Source: Diospyros lotus
Lineage: Eukaryota; Streptophyta; Magnoliopsida; Ericales; Ebenaceae
Reading direction: 5' to 3'
Length of the DNA: 64,000 nt
Assembly: GCF_014633365.1 (NCBI RefSeq)
Contig: NC_068347.1
Coordinates: forward strand, 23,644,433-23,708,432
A program made the position numbers and the translations under genes. Below the pieces are notes generated by a model, which had not been told where the DNA came from, made no database searches, and worked only from the letters and a program-made list of their open reading frames with translations. Positions 13,018 through 24,186 of this stretch are shown here, piece after piece (position 1 is the stretch's first letter; each line of letters starts with the position of its first letter).

Positions 13018-14033
13018 AATCCAATCTTCTTTCATAACCTTAGAACCATAACTGACTCCATAGAATCTGGTAGCACAATTGAAGTCCCTTTTGCAAGGAA
13101 TTCTAGTAATAGTGCGATATCCGGTGGGGAGTTGCAGAACATCTAAGCAGCCTATTAGTTGAATGGAAAAAACTATCTGAAGTGGTCCCAACTGATTAGG
13201 ACGTTCTTGAAGGGCAAAGGGAAGCTAAGCTAGTTGCTTGGAACCGGGCCTAAAAAGGATGATCCCACGTATGCTACATGGGATGAAGAAGACTCGCTAG
13301 TGATGTCTTGGCTCTAAAACTCCATGGTTCTAGAAATCAGTGATACTGTTATGTTTCTTACAACAATTAGGGAGATCTAGCAGGCTGTGAAGCTCTTGTA
13401 TTCAAAGGTGACCAATGCTGCCTAGATTTATGAAATCAGGACTAAGGTAGCAGCCACTAAACAAGGGAGTCGGTTTATAACCGAGTATGCAAATTTATTA
13501 CAGACCTTGTGGCAAGAATTGGATCACTACCAGTGTATCTAGATGAAGTGTAGTGAAGATGCGACCATCCATAAGAGATTTGTTGAAAAAGAGAGGACTT
13601 ATGATTTCCTCTTGAGACTTAATGTGGAGTATGATGCAGTCAAGGTTCAAATTCTTGGCAAGACTGATTTGCCTTCTCTGAATGAGGCAATACCAATCAT
13701 ACGAGCTGAGGAAGGTAGAAGAGGGGTGATGCTTGAGAGTACCCCTATGGAGAGTTCAACTTTCTTAACCTTGAGAGGCCTTGGTCAAGAGAAACAAGCC
13801 AGAGGAGATAGGAAGGCTTCAGATTAAGTCAAGACAGTGAATAAGGACAACTTGTGGTGCTCATACTGCAAGAAGCCTAGGCACACTATTGAAAAGTGTT
13901 GGAAGTTTCATGGGAAACCAACTAAGGATGGACAACAAAAGGGACAAGCATATGTGGTCAACAACCAACAGACCACTGAGGGAAAGGCTCCACACCAAGT
14001 AGAATCAATGGAGCTAAACCGAGAAGAAATATA
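13018..14033 (+). pseudogene. Copia-1 gag remnant
   Basis: Conceptual reading shows a copia gag (UBN2-like) protein broken by several in-frame stops. Longest open blocks are 13543-13827 and 13837-14034. A zinc knuckle of the CX2CX4HX4C type (CSYCKKPRHTIEKC) lies at about 13858-13899. Gag would form the virus-like particle. The stops before 13543 and at 13828 rule out a working product. Confidence 0.8.
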
Positions 14034-14131
14034 AAAGCTAAGGAACCTGCTGGGAACACTGGAGAAAAGACCAGGGACATGTACTTCTAATCTAGCCTTC
14101 ACATGTATTTCTTCCTCTTCTCTTACCATTC

Positions 14132-17100
14132 ATGCTTTCAAATATAACCCTACAAAACACTTGGATTCTTGACTCTGGAGCCACAGGCCATATGACCTCT
14201 TCCCCAGACCGATTTTTGTCCTACACGCTGTGTCCTAGCACAAGAAAAATAGTCTTGGCTAAAGGATCCTTAACAATTGTAGCTAAACAAGGAGATATCC
14301 TTATAAACAACAATCTAACCCTAATAAATGTTCTCCATGTCCCTAAGCTTTTCACTAATCTTGTTTCCATTAAAAAATTAACCATTGATGCTAACTGCCA
14401 TGTCATCTTCTATCCCTTCTTTTGTGAATTTTAGGCAAAGGACTTGAGGAAGATGATTAGGCGTGTTAGGGTAAAGGATGGACTATATCACCTTAAAGAT
14501 CTTAGTGGACAACCTGATAAAAGGCAGATTTTCCCTGTATCATTCTTAGTCAAGTCTAATAAGGATATGCTTTGGCTTCATCATTTTTGCTTGGGAGATC
14601 CATCTTTTAGAGTCCTTAAGTTTTTGTTTCCTTCATTGTTCAAGGGATTAGATGTTAGGGAGTTCCAATGTGATGTTTGTGAACTTGCTAAACATAGAAA
14701 GGTTTCATTCCCTCTTAACAAAAATAGAAGTTCTTTCCCTTTTGCTCTAATTCATAGTGATATATGGGGGCCTTCTCTTGTTCCTAATCTCTCAGGGGCT
14801 CAGTGGTTTGTGTTATTTGTGGATGATTGCACACGAGTGGTTTGGTTATACTTATTAAAGGCTAAATTAGATGTGTGCACAGTCTTTCCAAACTTCTATA
14901 ATATGATTAAAACTCAGTTTGGGGTTGAAATAAGGAGGGTCAGAACAGATAATCCTAAAGATTTTTTTAACCAATCTTTATTTGTTTTCTTCCAAAAGAA
15001 GGGTATAATTCATGAATCTTCTTGTGTTTATACCCCTCAGCAAAATGGAGGTGGCTAAAAGGAAAAATGGTTATGTGCTAGCTATTAAAAGAGCTCTGCT
15101 ATTCCACAATAATGTCCCTAAACGTTATTGGGGAGAAGCTACCTTAACAGCTACCTATCTCATCAATAGGTTACCCTCTAGAAGCCTTGACTCCAATAGC
15201 CCAATTCAGCTCCTCACTAAAGCTTTTCCAGGATTCATGATCTCTAATGGTCTCTCTCCTAAAGTGTTTGGCTATCTGAGTTTTGTCATAATCACACACC
15301 TAATAAAAGCAAACTTGACCCTTGAGCTCTTAAATGTATCTTTGTTGGGTACTCCTCCACTCAAAAAGGGTATAAATGCTTTCATCCCCTAACCAAAAGG
15401 TTCTTTGTTTCAGTTGATGTAAGTTTTGTGGAGGAGAGTTCCTATTTTAGTAATCCTTATCCTCAGGAGGAGACTGCATTCTTGGAAGATGGAAATAGGG
15501 AATTGCTTCTCCTTGCTCTTGCTTCTTCTTCCTCTACTCCTCCTTTGCCTACTCCAGTGGCTATCCCACAAGACTCACTAAATATGATACACAGGGAAAA
15601 TCTCTAGTCTTCTTCTGGTCCACTACACGTGTATTAAAGGAGAAAGGTCTCAGCTCCACCTATGCGGGCTGCATCATCTAAACCTAGTCCAAAACCTTAC
15701 AATTATAATTCTAAACCTAATCCATCCTCCCTTCAGCCTATGCCCACACCCGATCCAACTACATTAGAGCCTGTTTTTGGTGTTTGTAACCCACTTGACC
15801 CTAATCTCAGTGATCTTGACATTCCTATTGCCCTTAGAAAGGGGACAAGGACCTGTACCAAACACCCTTTCCACTTGTTTATAACCTACTCACACTTGTC
15901 TCCTGCCCACAAAGCCTTCCTAACCAACCTAAATACTATCCCTATCCCTATCCCAAAAACCTTATTTGAAGCATTAGGTAATGAAAATTGGAAGGATGCC
16001 ATGATGGTTGAGATGGTAGCCCTCGAGAAGAACCAAACCTGGGAATTGGTTCAATTGCCAAAGGGGAAGCAACCGGTGGGCTGTAAGTGGGTGTTTACAG
16101 TGAAATATAGGTCTAATGGGTCCCTAGAAAGATACAAAGTTAGGCTAGTTGCTACAGGGTATACTCAAACCTATGGGGTGGATTACCTTGAGACTTTTGC
16201 TATAATAGCAAAGATGAATACAGTCAGGGTGTTACTATCCCCAACAACCAATTTTGATTGGCAATTATAGCAATTCGATGTAAAAAATGCTTTTCTATAT
16301 GGGGACTTAGAGGATGAGATTTATATGGAAGTACCCTCGGGATTTGGGTTACAAACTGAGGGGAATGTAATATGCAGGTTAAAAAAGGCTCTCTATGGAC
16401 TGAAACAGTCACCAAGAGCCTGGTTTGGAAGGTTTACAAGAGTTATGCTTGGTATGGGGTACAAACAAAGTCAAGGTGACCATACCTCGTTTGTACACCA
16501 TTCAGTCACAAGGAGAATTACTGCATTGTTAGTGCATGTGGATGATATCATTGTCACCAGTAATGATAAGGAAGGAATGGAGCTCTTAAAGGGGTGCTTG
16601 ATTAAGGAATTTGAGATAAAGGAGTTCGGAAAATTAAAATATTTTCTAGGAATAGAAGTGGCTCGGTCTAAGCAAGGTATTTTCATTTCTCAACAAAAAT
16701 ATGTATTGGACCTGTTGATTGACATTGGTATGCTAGGAGGTAAGGTACTTGACACACCTATTGAGCCAAATCATAGAATTAGTGATGCCCTTGAAGATGG
16801 TATAGTTGACAAGGAATCCTATCAGAGACTTGTAGGGAGACTTATTTACTTATCCCATACACAACCAGAGATTGCTTATGTAGTGAGTGTGGCTAGCTGA
16901 TTTATGCATAGCCCTAAGGAAATTCATCTAAAGACTATGCACAAGATCCTTCATTATTTTAAGGGGACTCCCGGTAAGGGTATTCTATTCAAGAAAAGAG
17001 TGGAGTTGTCTTTGGAAGCATACACTGATGTTGATTGTGTAGGGTCTCTTGTTGATAGGCGGTCTACTTTAGGTTATTACACATTCCTAGGTGGGAATCT

Positions 17101-17301
17101 TGTGACTTGGAGAAGTAAAAAACAAAATGTGGTTGCTTTATCTAGTGCTAAAGCAGAATTTAGGTCAATGGCCCTAGGAATATGTGAATTACTATGGCTT
17201 AAAATTGTTCTAGATGATTTAAAGATCAGGTGGACAGCTCCTATGAGGCTCTATCGTGACAACAAGTCAGCAATCAACATTGCCCATAACCTCGTTCAAC
17301 A
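14132..17301 (+). pseudogene. Copia-1 pol remnant (PR-INT-RT-RNase H)
   Basis: Blocks in order: protease with WILDSGATGHM (near 14160); integrase zinc-binding HH...CDVC region and core (14444-15058); a frameshift near 15050, where the conserved catalytic Glu position also reads as Lys; integrase continuation (15012-15392); reverse transcriptase (15662-16270, a stop at 16268, then 16325-16900) with HVDD in place of the usual YVDD; a further stop near 16898; and RNase H (16904-17301). The frame is then split by the inner element and resumes at 23413. Confidence 0.88.
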
Positions 17302-17577
17302 TGTTAGCATTCGAAGAATTCAATGTGATGTGAGTTTCCTAAAATTGGTTTAGGGAATCTTGCCTAAACTAGTCTTAGGAAACTCTCCTAAATATACAGT
17401 TGCTATCCTTTCCTATTGTATAGTTTCCTATTGCATAGATTGATTGCTTTCCTTTTATGTAAATATCTCTTAGATTGATTGCTTTCCTTTTTATGTAAAA
17501 CCTCTACTATTAAAGAAGAGCCCATGTAATTAGATTGATGATTGAATAGAAACAGAATATTTTTTCCATTGTTTACA
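17302..17577 (+). repeat. Copia-2 5' LTR
   Basis: 276 bases, TGTTAG...TTTACA. It contains an internal near-repeat of GATTGATTGCTTTCCTTTT. It matches 23127-23412 apart from a gap of about ten bases and scattered changes. Confidence 0.93.
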
Positions 17578-17729
17578 TGGTATCAGAGCCATCCTAGCCC
17601 TACAAACCCTAGAGCCTTCATTGCACCTTTCAGTACTGCAGTACCTTTCGAAACCCTACCTGCATCACACGCATTCTTCCGATCTTGTTGTCGGCCTTCG
17701 TGCATTTTTTTTATTAAGCTCTTTGCAGC

Positions 17730-18700
17730 ATGTCTGAACTATCTGAAGGAATGATAACCGGAGAAACCTCACCAACAGTAGATCAAGTTCCCGAAGCCAT
17801 CCCAGAAGCTAGGCATGGAGTAGCAGCAAGGGAGTTGCCCAATTTCTACCTGTCCTATCGACTAGATGGGAGAAACTACCTGTAGTGGGCTCAATTGGTA
17901 AGGACATTTCTTAAAGGAAGGGGTAAGATCGGTCATCTCACTGCCTCTCCTCCAAGGGTAACCAATCCTATGTACCCAAAATGGGATATTGAGGATTCCC
18001 AAATAATGTCTTGGTTGTGGAATGCTATGCTTCCAAAGGTAAGTAGGAATTACATGTTTTTGGGTACTGCTACGTAGATTTGGGAAGTTGTGAAGTGAAC
18101 TTCAAAATTCAGGATGCATCAGTCATCTATGAAGTGGAAACTAAAATTAGTGGTTCTAAACAAGGGGGATTGTCTGTCACCGAGTATTAGAATCATATGA
18201 ATAGTCTTTGGCTTGAGTTAGACCACTATCAGAATATAAAGATGATTTGCAGCATGGATGTTGCAACCCTTAACCAAATAGTCGAACGGGATAGGATTTT
18301 TGAGTTTTTGGCTGGCCTTAACCCCGAATTTGATCAAGTGAGGGTGCAACTACTTGGTTGGGAAAAACTTCCCTCTCTTAATGAGGTATTTGCTATGGTA
18401 AGAAGTGAAGAAAATAGGAGGCTGGTGATGCTAAGGGAATCTGCCACTGACGGATCAGCAATGGCAGTGAGCAAAGGAGAGGGGACACAGCCTAGATCTG
18501 GGCAAATAGAGGCTCAAACTCGAGCCAATGGAAGAGAGGGACTATGGTGCACTCATTGTAAGAAACCCAGGCATACCCATGACACATGCTTCAAGCTTCA
18601 TAGCAAAGTGGCTGTCCTAAATAGGAGTGGAGGAGGATTCAAGAATCTGGCTGCAAGAAATCAAGTTTATCTATCACACAAGGAGCAAGAGGAGGACTAG
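17730..18700 (+). pseudogene. Copia-2 gag remnant
   Basis: A start codon at 17730 opens a gag reading that meets a stop near 17882 and further breaks near 18075 and 18188. The last open block is 18197-18700. The zinc knuckle CTHCKKPRHTHDTC (about 18549-18590) keeps the CX2CX4HX4C spacing. It is homologous to the Copia-1 gag. Confidence 0.82.
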
Positions 18701-19227
18701 CTAGGAGTGAAGGTCGAGGCTGGCAGCAGCTCAAATCTCACTCCATTTAATGCTGAGGAGATCAACAAGCTAAAGTCCTTCCTCAAATCAATGCAAGATG
18801 GATCCTGCTCTCTAGCACAATTGTAAATCCCAGGTAAATGCACTCATTCTGCATTCTATTTTACCTCAAAAACTGATCGGAATGATGTTTGGATCTTGGA
18901 TTCGAGAGCAACAAACCATATGACACCTAACCCCTATGTATTTTCCACCTATCAACCTCTCTGGACCACCAAAATGATCACAATTGCTAATGGCACAACA
19001 GTTCCTATTGCTGGCCATGGTAGTGTGGATCTTAGCCCTAATCTCTCCATTAAACCAGTCCTTCATGTCCCACACTTATCAGCTAATCTGCTGTCCATTC
19101 ATCAACTCACTAAAACCTTAAATTGCCAAACTGTTTTTTCACCTAATATGTGTGAGTTTCAGGCACTAAAGACAGGGACAAGGATTGGTGTTGCTAAAGA
19201 AAAAGGTGGGTTGTACTACTTTGTAGG

Positions 19228-20088
19228 CAAGGTTGTTAAAATCGAGATTTTAAGTGAGATCGACAAAGGGTCCATAAAATCGGATCGTAAAATCGAATCG
19301 TAAAATCGTAAGATTTTAGAGATAATTAAAAATACCCTTTAATTTTTGTAAATATATGTTTATAATAATATAATTTTGTAGAAAATGAATTAATATTATT
19401 TAATAACTTGATTATTCCTTATTATAATTCAAAAAATGATACTTCCCAAATATAGCTCAAAAACTAGCAGGTTGGTATAGGCAATTTAGAGGCAAAATAT
19501 AGGTAATTTAGAGGTAAAATATAGCTTAAAATTCTTTAGAGGATGCTTCCAATGTCTTCCATTAGATTTAGATTGTAATTTTTTCTTGATTTAACATTGA
19601 TTAAATCAAGTAATATCCTAATTTGGGGTTGGGTGGTCCATTAATTAATTACTTGTTTGTCTTGATTTACTTATGCAATCAATGTTAAATCAAGTAAAAA
19701 TTATAATTTAAATCAAGTAAATTGGAACTTATGCAATTAATGTTAGATGCTATGTGACATTGGAATTTATGTAATCAATGTTAAATCAAGTTCCAATTTA
19801 GAGGCAAAATATAACAATTCATTGCATAAGTTCTAATGTCAGATGCTATGTGACATTGAGACGTTGGAAGCATCCTCTAAATTACAACTTAAATCAATAG
19901 AGGTCTTTGAATCGTAAAATCGTTTGGGGATCTCTGAAGCGTAAAATCGTAAAATCGTACACGTAAAATCGAGATTTTATAGGATTTTATCCCAAATTGG
20001 ATTTTACATGGGATTTGAATCGTTTGGGGGTCTTCGAATCGTAAAATCGTAAAATCGTATGCGTAAAATCGGGATTTTAACAACAATG
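19228..20088. mobile_element. hAT-like MITE inside Copia-2
   Basis: 861 bases flanked by a perfect 8-base duplication TTTGTAGG (19220-19227 and 20089-20096). Termini are inverted repeats: CAAGGTTGTTAAAATC on the left and the complement of CATTGTTGTTAAAATC on the right. Both ends contain clusters of AAAATCGTA. An 8-bp duplication with CA...TG ends fits a non-autonomous hAT element. Removing the MITE and one copy of the duplication lines up the host copia protease frame across the junction. No transposase is present. Confidence 0.9.
19535..19881. repeat. Inverted-repeat unit nested in the MITE
   Basis: The ends are near-perfect 22-base inverted repeats: TTTAGAGGATGCTTCCAATG on the left and its complement with one change on the right. 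The interior (347 bases in all) repeats TTAAATCAAGT. It may be a second small MITE or the original core of the outer MITE. No clear target duplication. Confidence 0.6.
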
Positions 20089-21400
20089 TTTGTAGGGAAG
20101 GCTTCTTATCCATCTAGAAACCAGCCACCGGTCGCTTGTTCCTCTCAAACTACAACAGATCATCACAATATATGGCTACATCATTACTGCCTTGGTCACC
20201 CTCCATTTACTCTATTAAAAGTTATGTTTCCTACTTTATTTCATTCTATTGATCCCAATATCTTTCATTGTGATGTATGCATTCTTTCCAAACAGCATCG
20301 TGTTCCTTATCCCATAAGTAATAAAATCAGTTCTAAACCCTTTGCTCTAATTCATTCTGATGTATGGGGGGCCTTGTAAAATTCCTAATTACTCTGAGGC
20401 TCAGTGGTTTATCTCCTTCATTGATGATTGTACTCGAATGACATGGGTGCTTTTGCTAAAAGATAAGGCTGCCATAGGAACAGTGTTGCCAAATTTTTGT
20501 AAGATGATTACTACTCAATTTGGAACACCTATACAGAAACTTAGAACTGATAATGCCCGAGAGTATTTTAATCACCATATGCATCAGTTTTTCCAACAAG
20601 AAGGAATTGTCCATGAATTTTCCTGTATAGATACTCCACAACAAAATGGAGTAGCTGAGAGGAAGATGAGACATCTCCTTAATGTGGCCTATATACTACT
20701 CCGTCATCATAGAGTTCCTAAAAGTTTTTGGGGAGAGGTTGTCCTCACTGCTGCCTTTCTTATTAATCGAGTACCCACAAAGCTCCTTCACCAACAAAGC
20801 CCTCTTGCTTGTCTGACTACTCATTTTCCAGATTTTAATGTGCATAATCCTCTTCCTCTTAGAGTATTTGGGTGTGTATCCTTTGTTCACATATCCAAAC
20901 AACATCGAGATAAGTTGGATCCAAGGGCACTTAAGTGTGTTTTCCTAGGGTACTCTCCTACCCAAAAAGGATATAAGTGTTATCATCATTCTACTCGCAA
21001 GTTATATGTCTCCAAAGATGTTACCTTTGTTGGGTCCCTTTCTTTTTTTTGGTTCCTCTCCAGTTGGTCCCCAGGGGGAGAGACTTTCCAATGGGGACTA
21101 CAGCTTAGATGAAAGCTTTGAGGATCTCTCTTGTCTGCCTCTCAGCATACCTCTCACTCCAGTTCTAATTCTCTTGACCACACCAGCCTTACTACCGCTC
21201 AAACAACTCAGCCATCACCAACCCGACCTTCTCATCCTTTCATTAGTTTATCCCCTGGCAGTCACAAAGAAGTGCATGATCAAGCTGCCATCAAAAGGCT
21301 GCCCTCTCCAGTTCGGTACAAGGGGTCTCCTTACATCTACAAGTGAAGGCAGCCTATCCAAGACACACAGCATACACCACCCTCGAATTCTGGTCCAGGT

Positions 21401-23119
21401 ATGAATCTCATGCAGTATACTTTCTCTTCTGATGGCCCTATCTTTGATGATTTAGACCTACCTATTGTAGTTAGAAAAAGGGTTAGGAGCTGTACACAAC
21501 ATCCCTTAACCAATTTTCTCTCCTATCATCGTCTCTCCCAAAGGCATAAGAGTTTCCTAGTTTCCTTGGATTCAATTATCATTCCTAAGTCAGTAAATGA
21601 AGCATTACAGGATTGGAACTGGAAACAAGCTATGTTGGAGGAAATGAGTGCCCTAAAAAAGAACCATACATGGGATCTTGTGTCCAGACCTAAGGGGATC
21701 AATTCGGTGGGGTGTAGATGGATTTTCAATGTAAAATACAAGGCTGATGGCACCCTAGAGAGATATAAGGCCAGGTTGGTAGCTAAGGGATACATGCAAT
21801 CTTATGGAGTCGATTATCTTGAGACATTTGCTCCAGTCGCAAAAATAACCACGGTACGAATCCTCCTCTCATTGGCAGCCTATTTTGGATGGAACCTACA
21901 ACAGCTAGATGTAAAAAATGCATTCCTCCATGGGGATTTGGAAGAGGACATATCTATGGAATTGCCACTAGGGTTCCAAGAAGGGCATGAAGGGAAGGTA
22001 TGTCATCTCAAGAAAGCTCTATATGGGCTTAAGCAGTCTCCTAGGGCTTGGTTTGGACAGTTTTCCAAAGCTATAAAAGTTTTCAAGTATGAACAAAGTA
22101 GGGGAGACCACACTTTCTTCATAAAACACTCTAAAGAAGGTAAAGTGACAGTTCTGTTAGTATATGTAGATGATATGATTGTTACAGGCAATGATAAGGA
22201 GGAGCAAGGAAAACTCAAGGAAAGGCTATCCAGGGAATTCGAGATCAAAGACTTGGGGGTTCTCAAGTATTTTCTAGGAATTGAGGTTGCCTATTCTAAA
22301 GCTGGGATCTTCCTTTCTCAAAGGAAGTACGTGCTGGACTTGTTGGCAGAAATAGGGTTAACAGGTGGAAAAGGGTCTAAAATCCCTATTGAACCTAACA
22401 GTAGGTTATGGAACAACCCTAGTAGCCAACCAGTGGACATGAGAAGGTACCAAAGACTTGTTGGAAGGCTGATTTATCTCTCCCACACAAGGCTTGACAT
22501 CGCTTTTGCAGTCAGCCTTGTGAGCCAGTTCATATACAGCCCAACTGAGGATCATATGCTTGCTGTAAGAAAAATTCTAAGTTACCTCAAGACCACTCCA
22601 GGCAAGGGAATTCTATTTAAAGCAGGGAATGAGCTGGATATCAAGGGTTTCTCAGATGCTGAGTATGATGGGTATATCACAGATAGGCGGTCAACAAGTG
22701 GTTACTATGTTTATCTAAGTGGGAACTTGGTGTCATGGAGGAGTAAGAAGCAAAGTGTTGTAGCAAGATCAAGTGCAGAAGCGGAATTTAGGGTTATGGC
22801 CCTTTGCCTATGTGAAGTTTTGTGGCTAAGAATTATCCTTGAAGACCTGAAGATTCAAGCCCAAGGACCAATTGGCCTTTGGTGTGATAATCAATCAACA
22901 ATTAGCATAGCCCATAATCCTGTTCAACATGATAGGACTAAACATGTTGAGATAGACCGACATTTCATCAAGGAGAAATTGGAAGCCGGCCTAATTCATT
23001 TACCCTATGTGTCATCCGAAGAACAAGTTGTGGATATCCTAACCAAAGGGCTACTGGCGAAGAGGTTTGAAGACTTGGTAAGCAAGCTGGGAATGTGGGA
23101 TATACATTCTCCAGCTTGA
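21401..23119 (+). CDS. Copia-2 reverse transcriptase-RNase H, open frame
   Basis: An uninterrupted frame of 572 residues covering the C-terminal part of a copia Pol polyprotein. The reverse transcriptase has the KARLVAKGY and ETFAPVAK blocks, GLKQSPRAW, and the catalytic YVDDMIV (near 22160). RNase H follows with DRRSTSGY, SSAEAEF, CDNQST and the copia C-terminal ADILTKG-like block (here VDILTKG). The N-terminal Pol domains in front are shifted and mutated, so this frame is probably not made as a normal product. It ends eight bases before the 3' LTR with a purine tract between them. Its openness suggests a fairly recent insertion. Confidence 0.88.
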   Translation: MNLMQYTFSSDGPIFDDLDLPIVVRKRVRSCTQHPLTNFLSYHRLSQRHKSFLVSLDSIIIPKSVNEALQDWNWKQAMLEEMSALKKNHTWDLVSRPKGINSVGCRWIFNVKYKADGTLERYKARLVAKGYMQSYGVDYLETFAPVAKITTVRILLSLAAYFGWNLQQLDVKNAFLHGDLEEDISMELPLGFQEGHEGKVCHLKKALYGLKQSPRAWFGQFSKAIKVFKYEQSRGDHTFFIKHSKEGKVTVLLVYVDDMIVTGNDKEEQGKLKERLSREFEIKDLGVLKYFLGIEVAYSKAGIFLSQRKYVLDLLAEIGLTGGKGSKIPIEPNSRLWNNPSSQPVDMRRYQRLVGRLIYLSHTRLDIAFAVSLVSQFIYSPTEDHMLAVRKILSYLKTTPGKGILFKAGNELDIKGFSDAEYDGYITDRRSTSGYYVYLSGNLVSWRSKKQSVVARSSAEAEFRVMALCLCEVLWLRIILEDLKIQAQGPIGLWCDNQSTISIAHNPVQHDRTKHVEIDRHFIKEKLEAGLIHLPYVSSEEQVVDILTKGLLAKRFEDLVSKLGMWDIHSPA

Positions 23120-23126
23120 GGAGGAG

Positions 23127-23412
23127 TGTTAGCATTCGGAGAATTCAATGTGATATGAGTTTCCTAAAATCAGTTTAGGGAATCTTGCCTAAACTAGTCT
23201 TAGGAAACTCTACTAAATATACAGCTGCTATCCTTTCCTATTGTGTATAGATCTATAGTTTCCTATTGCATATATTGATTGCTTTCCTTTTATGTAAATA
23301 TCTCTTAGATTGATTGCTTTCCTTTTTATGTAAAACCTCTTCTATAAAAGAAGAGCCCATGTAATTAGATTGATGATTGAATAGAAACAGAATTTTTATT
23401 CCATTGTTTACA
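23127..23412 (+). repeat. Copia-2 3' LTR
   Basis: 286 bases, preceded by the purine tract GAGGAGGAG and followed by AAACA, the right target copy. It matches 17302-17577. Confidence 0.92.
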
Positions 23413-23592
23413 AAACATGTTGAAGTGGATCGGCACTTTATCAAAGAAAAACTAGAGAGTGGCTTGATCTACACACCCTTTGTTCCTATGAAAGATCAAC
23501 TGGTAGACATTTTGACTAAAGGACTACCGAGTAGTGTGTGTTACAAGATATTGAGCAAGATGGGAATGCATGATATACACACACCATCTTGA
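23413..23592 (+). pseudogene. Copia-1 pol tail after the nested element
   Basis: This resumes the host RNase H and C-terminal region of Copia-1: HVEVDRHFIKEKL, then VDILTKGLP, and a stop at 23590-23592. Compared with related copies, about 15 bases expected between the two halves are missing at the junction. Confidence 0.85.
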
Positions 23593-23599
23593 GGGGGAG

Positions 23600-23835
23600 T
23601 GTTAGAACATGAGAAGATTATTGATCTGCATATATTATTTGTTTGATATGTATCATTTCTCTTTTGGTTTAATTGTATTTATATTTATAATTGTTTCCTT
23701 TCTTGTACATATTTCCTAAGCTAGATTAGGAAACTATTTAATTAGGAAACTGCCTATACGAGTGATAGGTTGTGTGTATATTTTTCTGATACCTTGGAAT
23801 GAAGTATGATTGAATTTTTTCCTGTCTTCTTGACA
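23600..23835 (+). repeat. Copia-1 3' LTR
   Basis: 236 bases, TGTTAGAAC...TTGACA, matching 12710-12946. It is followed by GAAAC (23836-23840), the right target duplication. Confidence 0.92.
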
Positions 23836-23894
23836 GAAACAAACATGTTTGACCAAATAGAAAGTAAGAGAGACCAAATTTCATAATATTGTGT

Positions 23895-24186
23895 GAAATA
23901 TTACATATATTTCACAAATAAGTTATGAAATATTACACAGATTTCGTAATATTACATAATATTACATAGATTTCATAATGATATATGAGATATTACACAG
24001 ATTTCATAATATTACACAGATTTCATAATGATATATGAGATATTACACAGATTTCATAATATTACATAATATTACACAGATTTCATAATGATATATAAGA
24101 TATTACACAGATTTCATAATATTACATAATATTACACAGATTTCATAATGATATATGAGATATTACACAGATTTCATAATATTACA
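23895..24186. repeat. 50-60 bp minisatellite before CNOT9
   Basis: Units with CACAGATTTCATAATATTAC and ATAATGATATATGAGAT recur with equivalent points at 23981, 24031, 24091 and 24151, that is, spacings of 50, 60 and 60. The array ends about 205 bases before the CNOT9 start codon. The second CNOT9 copy lacks it. Confidence 0.85.

Larger units (their letters stand above)
18890..21112 (+). pseudogene. Copia-2 protease-integrase, MITE-interrupted
   Basis: The protease active site reads DSRA instead of the usual DSGA (near 18899), which should inactivate it. The frame runs to about 19227, is cut by the MITE at 19228-20088, and resumes with the integrase zinc-binding HH...CDVC block (to about 20379). 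A run of six G near 20367 shifts the frame. The integrase core then continues open at 20360-21112 with the catalytic region HSD, RTDN and NGVAER still visible. Confidence 0.85.
17302..23412 (+). mobile_element. Copia-2, inner nested Ty1/copia element
   Basis: LTRs at 17302-17577 (276 bases) and 23127-23412 (286 bases) both begin TGTTAGCATTC and end TTGTTTACA. The primer site TGGTATCAGAGCC (17578-17590) is perfect. Flanking 5-mers are CAACA and AAACA, so the target duplication is imperfect. It lies in the same orientation as its host, within the host's RNase H frame. The 861-bp MITE at 19228 lies in its protease-integrase region. The LTRs differ by roughly ten substitutions plus one larger gap. 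Confidence 0.93.
12710..23835 (+). mobile_element. Copia-1, outer nested Ty1/copia element
   Basis: LTRs at 12710-12946 and 23600-23835 match closely. A tRNA-iMet-like primer site (12947-12959) follows the left LTR and a purine tract (GAGGGGGAG) precedes the right LTR. Flanking 5-mers are GGAAC and GAAAC, a target duplication with one change. Domain order is gag, protease, integrase, reverse transcriptase, RNase H, which is the copia order. A second copia element sits inside its RNase H region at 17302-23412, so the host element alone is about 5 kb. Every coding block carries stops or frameshifts, so it is dead. By eye its LTRs differ at more sites than those of the inner element, as nesting requires. 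Confidence 0.93.
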
